Shown in pieces: positions 9,813 through 18,764 of a stretch of 64,000 nt of DNA; positions within the stretch are counted from its first letter, which is position 1, and the number at the start of each line of letters is the position of its first letter. Origin of the DNA: Streptomyces candidus (GTDB lineage Bacteria > Actinomycetota > Actinomycetes > Streptomycetales > Streptomycetaceae). The notes under the pieces were generated by a model. It worked only from the letters and a program-made list of their open reading frames with translations, was not told the DNA's origin and made no database searches. Where the stretch lies: contig NZ_JACHEM010000009.1 in NCBI RefSeq assembly GCF_014207445.1, forward strand, positions 62,001 to 126,000. Direction: 5' to 3'. A program made the position numbers and the translations under genes.

Positions 9813-10479
9813 GCGAGCCTTTTCTTCTAACGGTGAGCGGTCCGAAGCGGACCGGAAGCACGTGGGAGAGCGAAAGAGTGGGGCGCCGCTGCGGAGCCCT
9901 GCTCACGCGGGCGGCTGCTCGGAGATCGTACGGCCGGGCAAGGAGCCGGCGTAGGGAGATTCCACACGCGGTGACCGAACGGCGGGACAACCCGCGCACC
10001 GAACGCGGACGTTCCGGTCAGTTGCCCGCGGGCCTGCCGGTTTCTCTGTGAGGTGTTTCACAAACGGAAGCGCGGGCGGGTGGCAGCGGAAGGGCCGCAG
10101 CGCCCGGTCGAGGCCGGCGCCGGTGAGGTCGCCGAACGCCGCCGGACGCGGGCGCCACGGGGTCGAGGCCGGGGAAGGTGGCCGGCTGGCCCCGCCGGCC
10201 CTCCGCCAGACCTCCCACCCGCACGCCAGGTGCCGAACACGACCCCGCGCACCCGCACGCCCGGTGTCACGCAGAACTCCGCACACGCACCCCCGGTACC
10301 GCACGCCAACTCCGTGCACGCGCGCCCCGGGTGACTCAGGGGCGCCATTCGGCTGCCGCCGCGGGCGGTCGGAGTGACACGTATCGACACTCAGGCCCAC
10401 GAGTTACGACGCAACCATTCCCAGAAGCCTCAAGAATCGCTAACTTCCCCTCACATTTGTTCGCACCGAGAGGACTCCT
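9813..10479. other. 667-bp intergenic region between divergent secreted-protein genes
   Basis: No gene is supported. It holds the divergent promoters of the LAATG surface protein and the M28 peptidase. Around 10210-10340 the motif CGCACGCC and close variants recur, giving a low-complexity stretch that explains the spurious open frames there. The 100 bp before 10480 is markedly more AT-rich and probably carries the peptidase promoter. Confidence 0.4.
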
Positions 10480-12045
10480 GTGAACGCTTCATCCCGCAGT
10501 CGCAGAGCCGTGGCAGCCGTCGCATCCCTGGCGATCGCCACCCCCCTCCTGCTCGCCGCCGCATCTCCCGCCACCGCACAGCGCGGCGGCCCGAACGCGG
10601 GCAAGGAGGCCGCCAAACTGGCGAAGAAGCTGGTGAACGACTCCTCAGGCCCGGGGGCCTACCAGCACCTGAAGCAGTTCCAGGCGATAGCCGACTCGGC
10701 GGGCGGCAACCGTGCCGCGGGCTCGCTCGGCCACGACGCGTCCGGCGCGTACGTCTTCAGCCTGTTGAAGAAGGCGGGCTACGACGTTCATTACGAGGCG
10801 TTCGAGTTCACGTCCATCGTGACGCAGGCCGAGAAGCTGTCGGTGGTCACGCCCGCTCCGCGCGACGTGAAGATCATCGCGATGTCGTACACGAAGTCCA
10901 CCCCGGCCGGCGGCCTGAACGCGGCGGTCGCGGCCGTACCCGTGGACGCCACCACGGGCTGCGAGGCGGAGGACTACGCTGCCGGATTCGCCGGAAAGAT
11001 CGCCCTGATCAAGCGCGGCGGCTGCAGCTTCGCGCAGAAGCAGGCGACGGCGGCGACGGCGGGCGCAGCCGCCGCGATCATCTACAACAACGAGGCGGGC
11101 GACCTCAACGGCACCCTCGGCAGCCCCGAGGACGGCAAGATCCCGACCGGCGGCATCTCCCAGGCAGACGGCGAGGCGCTGGCCGCCGATGTCGCCAAGG
11201 GTCCGGTCACGGTCAACCTGGACATCCGCCAGTCGCAGTCCAAGAAGACCACCCGGAACGTCATCGCGGAGACCAAGGGCGGCAACGCCGCCAACACGGT
11301 CATGCTCGGCGCGCACCTGGACTCGGTCGCCGAGGGCCCGGGCATCAACGACAACGCGTCGGGTTCGGCGGGCCTCATCGAGGTCGCCCTCAAGCTCGCC
11401 AAGGCCACCAAGAACGGCAAGCAGCCCGCCAACAAGGTCCGGTTCGCCTGGTGGTCCGCGGAGGAGCTTGGCCTGCTCGGCGCCGAGGACTACGTCGCCA
11501 AGCTCACCCCCGAGCAGCGCGCGAAGATCAAGCTGTACCTCAACTTCGACATGATCGCCTCGCCGAACTTCGGCCAGTTCGTGTACGACGGCGACGACTC
11601 GGACGGCGTCGGCGCGGGCCCCGGCCCGGAGGGCTCGGCCCAGCTGGAGAGGGACATCACCGACTTCCTCGACAGCAAGAAGTTCCCGCACGAGGGCACC
11701 GACTTCAGCGGTCGCTCCGACTACGGCCCGTTCATCGAGGTCGGCATCCCGTCGGGCGGCACATTCACCGGCGCCGAGGGCATAAAGACGCCGGCGCAGG
11801 CCGCGAAGTTCGGCGGCGAGGCGGGTGTCGCGTACGACAAGTGCTACCACTCGAAGTGCGACGACATCACGAACATCAACCAGAAGGCGCTCGACATCAA
11901 CGTCGACGTCATCGCCAACGCGGTCGGCACCTACGCGCACGACCTGAGCTCGCTCGGCAAGCCGGTCGTCTCCAAGCCCACCACGGGCGGCGACAGCGGC
12001 TCGGGAGGCCACTCGGGCCACGGGCACGACGCGCTGACGTCGTAA
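10480..12045 (+). CDS. Secreted M28 zinc aminopeptidase with PA domain
   Basis: This 521-residue enzyme resembles Streptomyces griseus aminopeptidase S. A signal peptide spans residues 1-34. A PA (protease-associated) domain at about 130-240 includes GKIALIKRGGCSFAQK. The M28 core carries both zinc sites: GAHLDS (about 277), the bridging Asp in NDNASG (about 291), the catalytic pair EE in WWSAEELGLLG (about 328), Asp in LNFDMIASPN and His in CYHSKCDD (about 456). A short His/Gly-rich tail ends the protein. It is expected to release N-terminal residues from peptides outside the cell. Start GTG at 10480. It stands alone, with a terminator-like hairpin downstream. Confidence 0.93.
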   Translation: MNASSRSRRAVAAVASLAIATPLLLAAASPATAQRGGPNAGKEAAKLAKKLVNDSSGPGAYQHLKQFQAIADSAGGNRAAGSLGHDASGAYVFSLLKKAGYDVHYEAFEFTSIVTQAEKLSVVTPAPRDVKIIAMSYTKSTPAGGLNAAVAAVPVDATTGCEAEDYAAGFAGKIALIKRGGCSFAQKQATAATAGAAAAIIYNNEAGDLNGTLGSPEDGKIPTGGISQADGEALAADVAKGPVTVNLDIRQSQSKKTTRNVIAETKGGNAANTVMLGAHLDSVAEGPGINDNASGSAGLIEVALKLAKATKNGKQPANKVRFAWWSAEELGLLGAEDYVAKLTPEQRAKIKLYLNFDMIASPNFGQFVYDGDDSDGVGAGPGPEGSAQLERDITDFLDSKKFPHEGTDFSGRSDYGPFIEVGIPSGGTFTGAEGIKTPAQAAKFGGEAGVAYDKCYHSKCDDITNINQKALDINVDVIANAVGTYAHDLSSLGKPVVSKPTTGGDSGSGGHSGHGHDALTS

Positions 12046-12060
12046 CGCACGAGGGACTGT

Positions 12061-12108
12061 CGGGCGGTGGCACGACCCGGGGCTTCCCCGCGGCCGGGCC
12101 ACCGCCCG
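12061..12108 (+). terminator. Hairpin after the M28 peptidase gene
   Basis: Arms CGGGCGGTGGC (12061-12071) and GCCACCGCCCG (12098-12108) form an 11-bp stem 16 nt after the stop codon. The 26-nt loop is GC-rich and may fold further. Confidence 0.6.
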
Positions 12109-12292
12109 CGCTCCCGCCGCAGCACGGTGTCGAACCGCTGCGGCGCAGGACAGCGCACGGAGGCTCCCAGGCACGACGTCGACCGCCGGCGCCGGCAGGC
12201 CCGGCGAGTGGCCCCTGCGCCCTCCCTCCGGCTTCTGCCCTCGGCTGCTCCCCACGGTTTCCCGCGTGGGCTTTTCGCCGTGGCTTCTCCCC

Positions 12293-12742
12293 CTACGCGA
12301 CCGCTGCCGCCGCTCCCGCCGACCGGGCCGGGCACAGGTCGAAATGGCTGATCCGGCAGGTGTCCGCCGGTATGGCCGACCCCAGGTTGACGGCCGTCCC
12401 GTCACCCGCGATCCGCCACCGCTTACCGGCCGGAACGGACCCGACAGCGCGCTCGCCCGGCTCGATCAGGATCCACTTCCCGCGCACCGTCCGATGCCAC
12501 TCGGCCGACGCCCCGCACCGCTTGCACGAGGTGCCGCCGGAGGTGCGCGGGTCGGGAACCGCCCTCAACTGCCGCGCAGCCGTACCCAGTTCGATCGCCG
12601 CCACCGCCAGCACCTCCGCCAGCGGCACCGGATCCCGGCCGCCGTCGGCCCGCGCGCACGACGCGCACACGGCTCGCCCCAGTACCGACCGCCACCTGCC
12701 GTGCGGCCCACCGCACGCGTCACATCCGTACGAAGCAACCAT
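12293..12742 (-). CDS. DUF6083-type zinc-ribbon protein
   Basis: A 149-residue protein with two zinc-ribbon halves: YGCDACGGP with CASCARADGG near the N-terminus, and SCKRCGASAEWHRTVRGKWILIEPG in the middle, followed by GKRWRIAGDGTAVN. This pattern matches the DUF6083 proteins that are abundant in Streptomyces and have no established role. I set the start at ATG 12742, where the first zinc half begins, rather than the further upstream in-frame codon. No linked operon partner. A nucleic-acid or protein-binding role is a guess. Confidence 0.8.
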   Translation of the reverse strand: MVASYGCDACGGPHGRWRSVLGRAVCASCARADGGRDPVPLAEVLAVAAIELGTAARQLRAVPDPRTSGGTSCKRCGASAEWHRTVRGKWILIEPGERAVGSVPAGKRWRIAGDGTAVNLGSAIPADTCRISHFDLCPARSAGAAAAVA

Positions 12743-12951
12743 GACCCCCACCCGCAAACCGTGTCGTTTACAGCTGACACCGAGAATGCTTCCACAGGGG
12801 TCTGACAATCAGTCCTGCGAACTGCATCCGCCCAGGTCAGAGGCGTGGGTGCGGCTTCGGTACGGTTCCGCTCCCCGCTCCGGCACGCCGGTCGCCGTGC
12901 GCACAGGGCCCCACTTCTCGGTACCGTTTCCCGCCTGCCTATGCTCAACTC

Positions 12952-13839
12952 ATGGCGGAAACGGCCCAGTTCGAGACGCACCGCGCGCATCTGCGCGCCG
13001 TGGCCTACCGCATCACCGGCTCGGTCTCCGACGCCGAGGACGCGGTGCAGGAGGCCTGGTTGCGCTGGCACGCGCTCGACGACGGGACCGCCGACAACCC
13101 CCGCGCGTACCTCACCACCACCGTCAGTCGCATCTGTTACGACCAGCTGACCTCGGCCCGCGCCCGCCGCGAGCGCTACGTCGGGCCCTGGCTGCCCGAG
13201 CCACTGGTCGCCGCGCCCGCCGCCGACGGGCCCGAGGAACGCGCCACCCTCGACGAGTCCGTCAGTACGGCCGTGCTCGCCCTCCTGGAGACCCTCACCC
13301 CCGCCCAGCGCACCGCGTTCGTGCTGCACGACGTCTTCGACGTGCCGTTCCCGGAGATCGCCGAGGCGCTGGGCAAGTCACCGGCGGCGGTCCGGCAGCT
13401 CGCGTCGCAGGCACGCAAGCACGTACGGGACGGCAAGCCGCGCCGCACCGTCGACCGCGCCGAGCACCGGCGGGCCGTGGACTCCTTCCTCGCCGCGGTC
13501 ACCGGTGGAGCCGACCTCGACGCGCTGCTCACCGTCCTCGATCCGCAGGTCGTGTGGCGTTCCGACGGCGGCGGCGTCGTCACCGCCGCCCGCAAGCCGC
13601 TTGTCGGAGCGGAACGGGTCGCACAGTTCACCGGGCGCCTGTACCGCGACTTCGGCGCGGGGACCATGCGCCTGCTGCCGTACGAGGTCAACGGCGCGCC
13701 CGGACTGATCCTGGACGCGAGTGCGGACGGCTGGACGGGAGCGTTCTCCTTCACCGTCGGCGCGGACGGCCGGATCACCGGCATCGACGTCGTCGTCAAC
13801 CCGGAGAAGCTCCGTCACCTGGACATCCCGGCGATGTGA
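12952..13839 (+). CDS. ECF41/SigJ-type RNA polymerase sigma factor
   Basis: A 295-residue extracytoplasmic-function sigma factor. Region 2 covers about residues 8-75 (RAVAYRITGSVSDAEDAVQEAWLR). Region 4 covers about 110-165 (LTPAQRTAFVLHDVFDVPFPEIAEALGKSPAAVRQLASQAR). A SnoaL-like C-terminal extension follows, with the DGGG motif (WRSDGGGVVTAA) that defines ECF41. In ECF41 members this extension takes the place of an anti-sigma factor and controls activity. ECF41 genes usually neighbour a small redox-type enzyme gene; here the neighbour is a convergent VOC protein, so that link is missing. ATG at 12952. Confidence 0.9.
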   Translation: MAETAQFETHRAHLRAVAYRITGSVSDAEDAVQEAWLRWHALDDGTADNPRAYLTTTVSRICYDQLTSARARRERYVGPWLPEPLVAAPAADGPEERATLDESVSTAVLALLETLTPAQRTAFVLHDVFDVPFPEIAEALGKSPAAVRQLASQARKHVRDGKPRRTVDRAEHRRAVDSFLAAVTGGADLDALLTVLDPQVVWRSDGGGVVTAARKPLVGAERVAQFTGRLYRDFGAGTMRLLPYEVNGAPGLILDASADGWTGAFSFTVGADGRITGIDVVVNPEKLRHLDIPAM

Positions 13840-13893
13840 GGGGTGCCGGCCCGAACGCGGGTGCACGGTCCCGACCGCGCGTCGCAGGAACGG

Positions 13894-13919
13894 GGCCGTG
13901 TTTCACGTGAAACACGGCC
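13894..13919. other. parS: parS centromere site in a 26-bp palindrome
   Basis: GTTTCACGTGAAAC at 13900-13913 is the ParB-binding parS sequence of Streptomyces. Here it is the core of a perfect 26-bp palindrome between two convergent genes (stops at 13839 and 13936), so the same DNA can also form a transcription-stopping hairpin. Two more copies lie near 58.6 kb. Confidence 0.93.
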
Positions 13920-13935
13920 GAGCCGGCCTCTGTTT

Positions 13936-14418
13936 CTACTCGCCCGCGTGCGCCTCGCGCACCGCCGCGATGTCGATCTTCTTCATCGCGTACAGCGCCT
14001 TCGTCGCCCGGGTCGCCTTCGCACCGTCCTCGTCAGCGATGAGTTCGGTCACCTCCTTGGGCGCGACCTGCCAGGACACACCGAACCTGTCCTTCAGCCA
14101 TCCACAGGGGCCTTCCTCGCCCCCGTTCTCGGTGAGCCTGCTCCAGTAGTGGTCGGTCTCCGCCTGGTCGTCGGTCTCGATCACGAAGGAGACCGCCTCG
14201 TTGAACGTGAACTGCGGGCCGCCGTTCAGCGCCATGAACTTCTGGCCGTTCACCTCGAACTCGACGGTCAGGACCGAACCCGCAGGACCGGGCCCAGCCT
14301 CCGTGTAATGCAGGGTCTGTCCGCGCGAGCCGTCCTTGAAGACCGACAGGTAGAAGTCCGCCGCCTCCTGTGCCCGGCCGTCGAACCACAGGCAGGTGGT
14401 CAATCCGCGAGTACTCAT
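13936..14418 (-). CDS. VOC-family (PhnB-like) protein
   Basis: A 160-residue protein of the glyoxalase/VOC fold: TTCLWFDGRAQEAADFYLSVF at the start, FEVNGQKFMALNGGPQFTF in the middle, then WSRLTENGGEEGPCGWLKDRFGVSWQ. This is the PhnB/3-demethylubiquinone-methyltransferase-like subgroup, small cytoplasmic proteins often of unproven enzymatic role. The start ATG at 14418 sits behind a good site (GGTGAGGAGCAC). It is convergent with the ECF sigma gene across the parS palindrome. Confidence 0.88.
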   Translation of the reverse strand: MSTRGLTTCLWFDGRAQEAADFYLSVFKDGSRGQTLHYTEAGPGPAGSVLTVEFEVNGQKFMALNGGPQFTFNEAVSFVIETDDQAETDHYWSRLTENGGEEGPCGWLKDRFGVSWQVAPKEVTELIADEDGAKATRATKALYAMKKIDIAAVREAHAGE

Positions 14419-14527
14419 CGTGTGCTCCTCACCGGAACCGCTAGCGGAACCAGAAGTGAATCCGTCTGCCAGGAAAGACTCCGGCCGCCCGCGAAACTCA
14501 TCGCCGGAAGCACCGGCCCGTGCCCTC

Positions 14528-16102
14528 TCAGCGCCTTCGGCGCGATGTGCCGAAGATCGACCGGCTGATCTCCCGGCCGAGCTGCGTCCCGATCGACCGG
14601 GTGAGGGACTTGAACATCCCGCTGCCGACGACCTGTTCCAGCAACGACGGATCGGCACGCTCAGGGGGCGCCGTCCCCGCGGGCACCTCCGCCGGCGCCT
14701 GCAACTTCTCGTACGCCGATTCCCGGTCCACCGCCTGTGCGTAGCGCCCGTACAGCGGCGACGACCTGGCCGCCCGGTCCAGCTCGGTCTCCGCCACCGG
14801 CCCCATCAACGACTGCGGCGCCCGCATCCGTACGGCCGCCACGGGCGTCGGGGCGCCCCGCTCGCTCAGCACGGTGACGACCGCCTCGCCCGTGCCCAGG
14901 CCCGTCAGCACCTCCTCCAGCGCATACGGGGACCTCGGGAAGGTCTTCACCGTCGCCCGCAGCGCCTTCTCGTCGTCCGGCGTGAAGGCCCGCAGCGCGT
15001 GCTGCACCCGGTTGCCGAGCTGGGCCAGGACGTCCGCCGGGACGTCCTTGGGGGTCTGCGTCACGAAGAAGACACCCACCCCCTTCGAGCGGATCAGCCG
15101 CACCGTCTGGGTGATCGATTCCAGGAACGCCTTCGACGCCCCGTTGAACAGCAGATGCGCCTCGTCGAAGAAGAAGACGAGCTTCGGCCGGTCCAGGTCG
15201 CCGACCTCCGGCAGGTCGTGGAAGAGATCCGCGAGCAGCCACATCAGAAAGGTGGAGAAGAGCTGCGGATTCCGCTGCACGGCCGCCAGCTCCAGCACCG
15301 ACACCAGTCCGCGCCCGTCCGGCGCCCGCCGCAGCAGTTCGTTCGTGTCGAACTCCGGCTCCCCGAAGAACTCCCCCGCCCCCTGCTGCTCGAACACGGT
15401 CAGCGCCCGCAGGATCACACCGGCCGTCACCGTCGACAGCCCGCCGATCCCCTTGAGCTCGGGTCTGCCCACGTCCGACACAAGGAACGCGACGACCGCC
15501 CGCAGGTCCTTCAGGTCGACGAGTTCGAGGCCCTTCCGGTCGGCGTAGTGGAAGATCAGTTCGAGCGACTGCTCCTGCGTCCGGTTGAGGCCGAGCACCT
15601 TCGACAGGAGTACGGGACCGAAGCTGGTGACCGTGGCGCGCAGCGGGATGCCGGGCCCGGTGCCGCCCAGCGCGTAGAACTCGCACGGGAAACCGGCCGC
15701 CGCCCACTGCTGTCCGACGGCCGCCGCCCGTTCCCGCACCTTCTCGTTCTCCTCGCCCGGGGCGGAGATCCCCGACACGTCGCCCTTCACGTCGGCGAGA
15801 AAGACCGGAACTCCCTGCGCGGACAGCTGTTCGGCGATCAGTTGCAGGGTCCTGGTCTTGCCCGTGCCGGTCGCGCCCGCGACGAGACCGTGCCGGTTCA
15901 GCATCGCGAGCGGGATGCGGATCTGTGCTTCCGGGAGGCACCTGCCGCCCCACAGCAGCGCCCCGAGATCCAGGGCGGGTCCGGTGAAGGCGTATCCCTC
16001 AGCCACGGTCTTCGCCCCGGAGCCCGAAGCGGAAGCCGAGGCAGGGGCCGACGCGGGCGCCGAAGCACTGCCCGGGTCACCGGAAGGGGTTACTCCGCTC
16101 AT
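14528..16102 (-). CDS. HerA-like ATPase (DUF853 family)
   Basis: A 524-residue P-loop ATPase of the HerA/FtsK-like superfamily. The first ~35 residues are an Ala/Ser/Pro-rich tail. Walker A is GATGTGKTRTLQL (about residues 80-87) and Walker B LVFFFDEAHLLF (about 300). A conserved arginine region is near RLIRSKGVGVFFVTQTPKDVP. The C-terminus ends in SIFGTSRRRR. Related proteins are ring-shaped DNA translocases, often annotated DUF853 in actinobacteria, with no settled role here. ATG at 16102 follows an AACGGGAGCAAACG ribosome-binding region. It diverges from the small gene at 16191. Confidence 0.9.
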   Translation of the reverse strand: MSGVTPSGDPGSASAPASAPASASASGSGAKTVAEGYAFTGPALDLGALLWGGRCLPEAQIRIPLAMLNRHGLVAGATGTGKTRTLQLIAEQLSAQGVPVFLADVKGDVSGISAPGEENEKVRERAAAVGQQWAAAGFPCEFYALGGTGPGIPLRATVTSFGPVLLSKVLGLNRTQEQSLELIFHYADRKGLELVDLKDLRAVVAFLVSDVGRPELKGIGGLSTVTAGVILRALTVFEQQGAGEFFGEPEFDTNELLRRAPDGRGLVSVLELAAVQRNPQLFSTFLMWLLADLFHDLPEVGDLDRPKLVFFFDEAHLLFNGASKAFLESITQTVRLIRSKGVGVFFVTQTPKDVPADVLAQLGNRVQHALRAFTPDDEKALRATVKTFPRSPYALEEVLTGLGTGEAVVTVLSERGAPTPVAAVRMRAPQSLMGPVAETELDRAARSSPLYGRYAQAVDRESAYEKLQAPAEVPAGTAPPERADPSLLEQVVGSGMFKSLTRSIGTQLGREISRSIFGTSRRRR

Positions 16103-16190
16103 CGTTTGCTCCCGTTCTGGCGCTGGATACGACCTTTGCACCCCTGCCTCATGGCTGCGCCCGGAGCACCTCGCCCGGTAGGCTTTCCGT

Positions 16191-16487
16191 GTGATCTTCA
16201 AGCGCATCGGAAACGGCCGGCCGTACCCCGACCACGGCCGGGAAAGCACCCGCCAGTGGGCGGACGTCGCGCCGCGCCCGGTCCGCCTCGATCAGCTCGT
16301 CACGACCAAGGGGCAGCTGGACCTGGAGACCCTCCTCGCCGAGGACTCCACCTTCTACGGCGACCTCTTCGCACACGTCGTGAAGTGGCAGGGCGACCTC
16401 TACTTGGAGGACGGGCTGCACCGCGCCGTCCGCGCCGCGCTCCAGCAGCGCCAGGTGCTCCACGCGCGCGTCCTCGACCTCGGCTGA
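16191..16487 (+). CDS. Conserved 98-residue actinobacterial protein
   Basis: I recognise this as a conserved Streptomyces protein of unknown function. It begins GTG ATC TTC AAG (MIFKRIGNGRPYPDHG). Its centre, FAHVVKWQGDLYLEDGLHRAVRAALQQ, ends in a DGxHRxxAA pattern like the ParB/Srx nuclease-fold box. Some databases, as I recall, call such proteins VapB-type antitoxins, but there is no toxin gene next to it. No signal peptide or membrane segment. The 88-bp gap to the divergent HerA-like gene suggests a shared promoter region. Confidence 0.75.
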   Translation: MIFKRIGNGRPYPDHGRESTRQWADVAPRPVRLDQLVTTKGQLDLETLLAEDSTFYGDLFAHVVKWQGDLYLEDGLHRAVRAALQQRQVLHARVLDLG

Positions 16488-16805
16488 CCCGGCCGGGCCG
16501 TCCACGTGACGGCCCGCTCGACCCGCCCGCGCGCGGCAGACCCCGCACCCGCCCGAGCCCCGGCCGGACCCCGCGCACCCGGCCGGACCCCCGCACCCGG
16601 TCGGCGCCGTGCCCCCGTGACCCGCCCCGTGCGGATCCGCCTCAGCCGGGACGACCACGCGCGGCCTTCCCTCACCCGACCGGACGACCGCGCGGTCGCC
16701 GGTCGTACGGCACTCGGGTGTCCCATTGGCCCTTTTGGGTCGGTCATTGACCCATTCGTTGATCATTTAGTACGCAAGTCGGCCGGACCGCACTACGCTG
16801 CGCCC

Positions 16806-17438
16806 ATGAGCATGCTGACTCCCCCCGGCATGGGCGGAAAGTACCGCGTCACGGGTAACACCTACCCTCGGATGCGCCGCCCCCGTAACCGACGCCGGAT
16901 CGTCCTCCTGGCGGTGGCCGCCGTCGCGGCCCTCGGTCTCGTCGGCTGGGGAACGCTGCAGCTCATCGACGTGTTCACGGGCGGTGAGAAGACGGCCGTC
17001 GCGCGGGGCAAGCAGCACGACTGCAAGCCCGCCACCACCGCACGGGCCGTCACCGCGGCCAAGCCGCCCAAGCCCTCCGACATCAAGGTCAACGTCTACA
17101 ACGCGACCGCGCGCAGCGGTCTCGCCAAGCAGGTGGGCGAGGAGCTGAAGAAGCGCGGCTTCCAGGTCGTGAAGTTCGCCAACGCCCCCAAGGAGTACGA
17201 CAAGAAGGTCAAGGGGGCCGCGCTGCTGATCGGCGCGCCCAAGTCCCTCGACGTCCAGCTCCCGGTCCTCGCCACCCAATTGAAGGGCGCCGAGAAGAAG
17301 GCCGACGCCCGCGCCGGGCAGGAGGTCGACCTGGTCATCGGCGACAAGTTCAAGTCCCTGGACGCCAAGAAGGACGCGGACACGGCGCTGGCCGCCCTGG
17401 CCAAGCCCGCCCCCGCGCCCTCCGGTGACAACTGCTAG
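16806..17438 (+). CDS. LytR_C-domain membrane protein
   Basis: A 210-residue protein with an Arg-rich cytoplasmic start (RMRRPRNRRR), one membrane helix at about residues 32-54, and an extracytoplasmic LytR_C domain (IKVNVYNATARSGLAKQVGEELKKRGFQV). Two cysteines frame it (near residues 76 and 210). LytR_C domains occur in LCP enzymes that attach polymers to the cell wall; without the LCP catalytic part its role is unclear. ATG at 16806 has no ribosome-binding site, and TACGCT lies about 7 nt upstream. It may therefore be translated from a leaderless transcript. Confidence 0.85.
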   Translation: MSMLTPPGMGGKYRVTGNTYPRMRRPRNRRRIVLLAVAAVAALGLVGWGTLQLIDVFTGGEKTAVARGKQHDCKPATTARAVTAAKPPKPSDIKVNVYNATARSGLAKQVGEELKKRGFQVVKFANAPKEYDKKVKGAALLIGAPKSLDVQLPVLATQLKGAEKKADARAGQEVDLVIGDKFKSLDAKKDADTALAALAKPAPAPSGDNC

Positions 17439-17476
17439 AAGCTCGACGGCACCGGCCGCCCGGCACCTGCTCGGGC

Positions 17477-17516
17477 CCGACGCCGCGGCCCGGCACCTGC
17501 TCGGTCTCGGCGTCGG
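17477..17516. terminator. Weak hairpin between convergent genes
   Basis: CCGACGCCG (17477-17485) pairs with CGGCGTCGG (17508-17516). A 16-bp direct repeat (CCCGGCACCTGCTCGG at 17459 and 17489) overlaps it. It lies between the stops of the LytR_C gene and upp. Confidence 0.45.
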
Positions 17517-17561
17517 CCGCAGCTCCGCGCCGCCGCGACGGGTGTCCGCCGCTGCGGATGC

Positions 17562-18197
17562 CTAGTCCGCGGTGCCGTACATCCGGTCGCCCGCGTCGCC
17601 GAGGCCCGGCACGATGTAGCCGTTCTCGTTGAGCCGCTCGTCGACGGAAGCCGTCACGACCGTCACGGGCGTCCCCGCCAGCTCGCGCTCCATGACCTCG
17701 ACGCCCTCGGGCGCGGCCAGCAGCACGACCGCGGTGACGTCGTCCGCACCACGCTTGATGAGCTCACGGATCGCGGCGACCAGGGTGCCGCCGGTGGCGA
17801 GCATCGGGTCCAGTACGTAGACCTGGCGGCCGGAGAGGTCCTCGGGCATCCGGGTCGCGTACGTCTCCGCCTGCAGGGTCTCCTCGTTGCGGATCATGCC
17901 GAGGAAGCCCACTTCGGCGGTGGGCAGCAGCCGCACCATCCCGTCGAGCATGCCGAGGCCGGCCCGCAGGATAGGGACGACCAGGGGGCGCGGGTGCGAC
18001 AGCTTGACGCCCGTGGTCGGGGTGACCGGCGTCTCGATCTCGACCTGCTCGGTGCGCACGTCCCGGGTGGCCTCGTAGGCGAGCAGGGTGACCAGCTCGT
18101 CGGCGAGGCGCCGGAAGGTGGGGGAATCGGTGCGCTTGTCGCGCAGCGTGGTGAGTTTGTGCGCCACGAGAGGGTGGTCGACGACGTGTATCCGCAT
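17562..18197 (-). CDS. upp: Uracil phosphoribosyltransferase
   Basis: A 211-residue salvage enzyme converting uracil and PRPP to UMP. Motifs: MRIHVVDHPLVAHKLTTLRD at the start; VPILRAGLGMLDGM; the PRPP-binding loop YVLDPMLATGGTLVAAI (about residues 128-144); and the uracil-binding ENGYIVPGLGDAGDRMYGT at the end. Length is normal. The start is ATG 18197, where homology begins. It stands divergent from the small gene at 18320 and convergent with the LytR_C gene. Confidence 0.97.
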   Translation of the reverse strand: MRIHVVDHPLVAHKLTTLRDKRTDSPTFRRLADELVTLLAYEATRDVRTEQVEIETPVTPTTGVKLSHPRPLVVPILRAGLGMLDGMVRLLPTAEVGFLGMIRNEETLQAETYATRMPEDLSGRQVYVLDPMLATGGTLVAAIRELIKRGADDVTAVVLLAAPEGVEVMERELAGTPVTVVTASVDERLNENGYIVPGLGDAGDRMYGTAD

Positions 18198-18319
18198 GTT
18201 TCCACAGTATCCGGACGTGCCGGGGGCGTGCCCGTCGCCGCCCTGCGGTCGCATCATCCCCGCATTCGGAGGGAAGGTGAAGGCGTACCCAGCCCCGCCT
18301 CACAGGGACGGTCCGCCCG

Positions 18320-18532
18320 ATGACACAGCAGCCAGACCAGGACGTCGCACAGACCACCGCCCGGCAGACGGCGCAGTCGGCGGAGGAGAACGACGCGGCC
18401 CGCAGGCGCCGACGCGCCCAGTTCCTGCGCGAACTCAACGAGGCGAAGGAACTGCGCGACCGCGTCCAGCCGCGGCGGGCGCGGGCGGCCAGGATGCGGC
18501 AACAAATGCGGATGCGCACCTTCCGCTGGTAG
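18320..18532 (+). CDS. Small Arg-rich conserved protein
   Basis: A 70-residue basic protein. The first 27 residues are Gln/Thr-rich and probably unstructured. An Arg/Glu-rich amphipathic helix follows (ARRRRRAQFLRELNEAKELRDRVQPRR), and the end is MRQQMRMRTFRW. It has no membrane segment or cysteines. I recall similar small proteins in this position in other Streptomyces, but no function. A nucleic-acid or ribosome-binding role would suit its charge and is only a guess. Confidence 0.6.
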   Translation: MTQQPDQDVAQTTARQTAQSAEENDAARRRRRAQFLRELNEAKELRDRVQPRRARAARMRQQMRMRTFRW

Positions 18533-18764
18533 CCGCCGCGCCCGCGGACGTTCCCGGGACACCCCGGAAAGCTGCACGGAAGCGGCGGGGAACGGGCGGG
18601 AAAGACGGGGGAAAAGCGCCCCCGTACGTCGTACCCGGCGGACTGATGCACGACGCAAGAGCCGAAGACCTCTCGCTCGGCCGCGGTTTCTGCCACGATT
18701 CCGAGTGGGCGGGGCCGAGCGGAGCACCGCTGAATCGTCACACCTCTGATCAGTGGGAGTCACG

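Noticed and set aside
10180..10340. A CRISPR-like array (recurrent CGCACGCC)
   Set aside because: The motif is short, its spacing is irregular and the copies are not separated by unique spacers; it is low-complexity DNA. No CRISPR array or cas gene is seen in the window.
12293..12808. A longer form of the DUF6083 protein starting at 12808
   Set aside because: The extra 22 residues carry no similarity, while ATG 12742 starts directly before the first zinc half.
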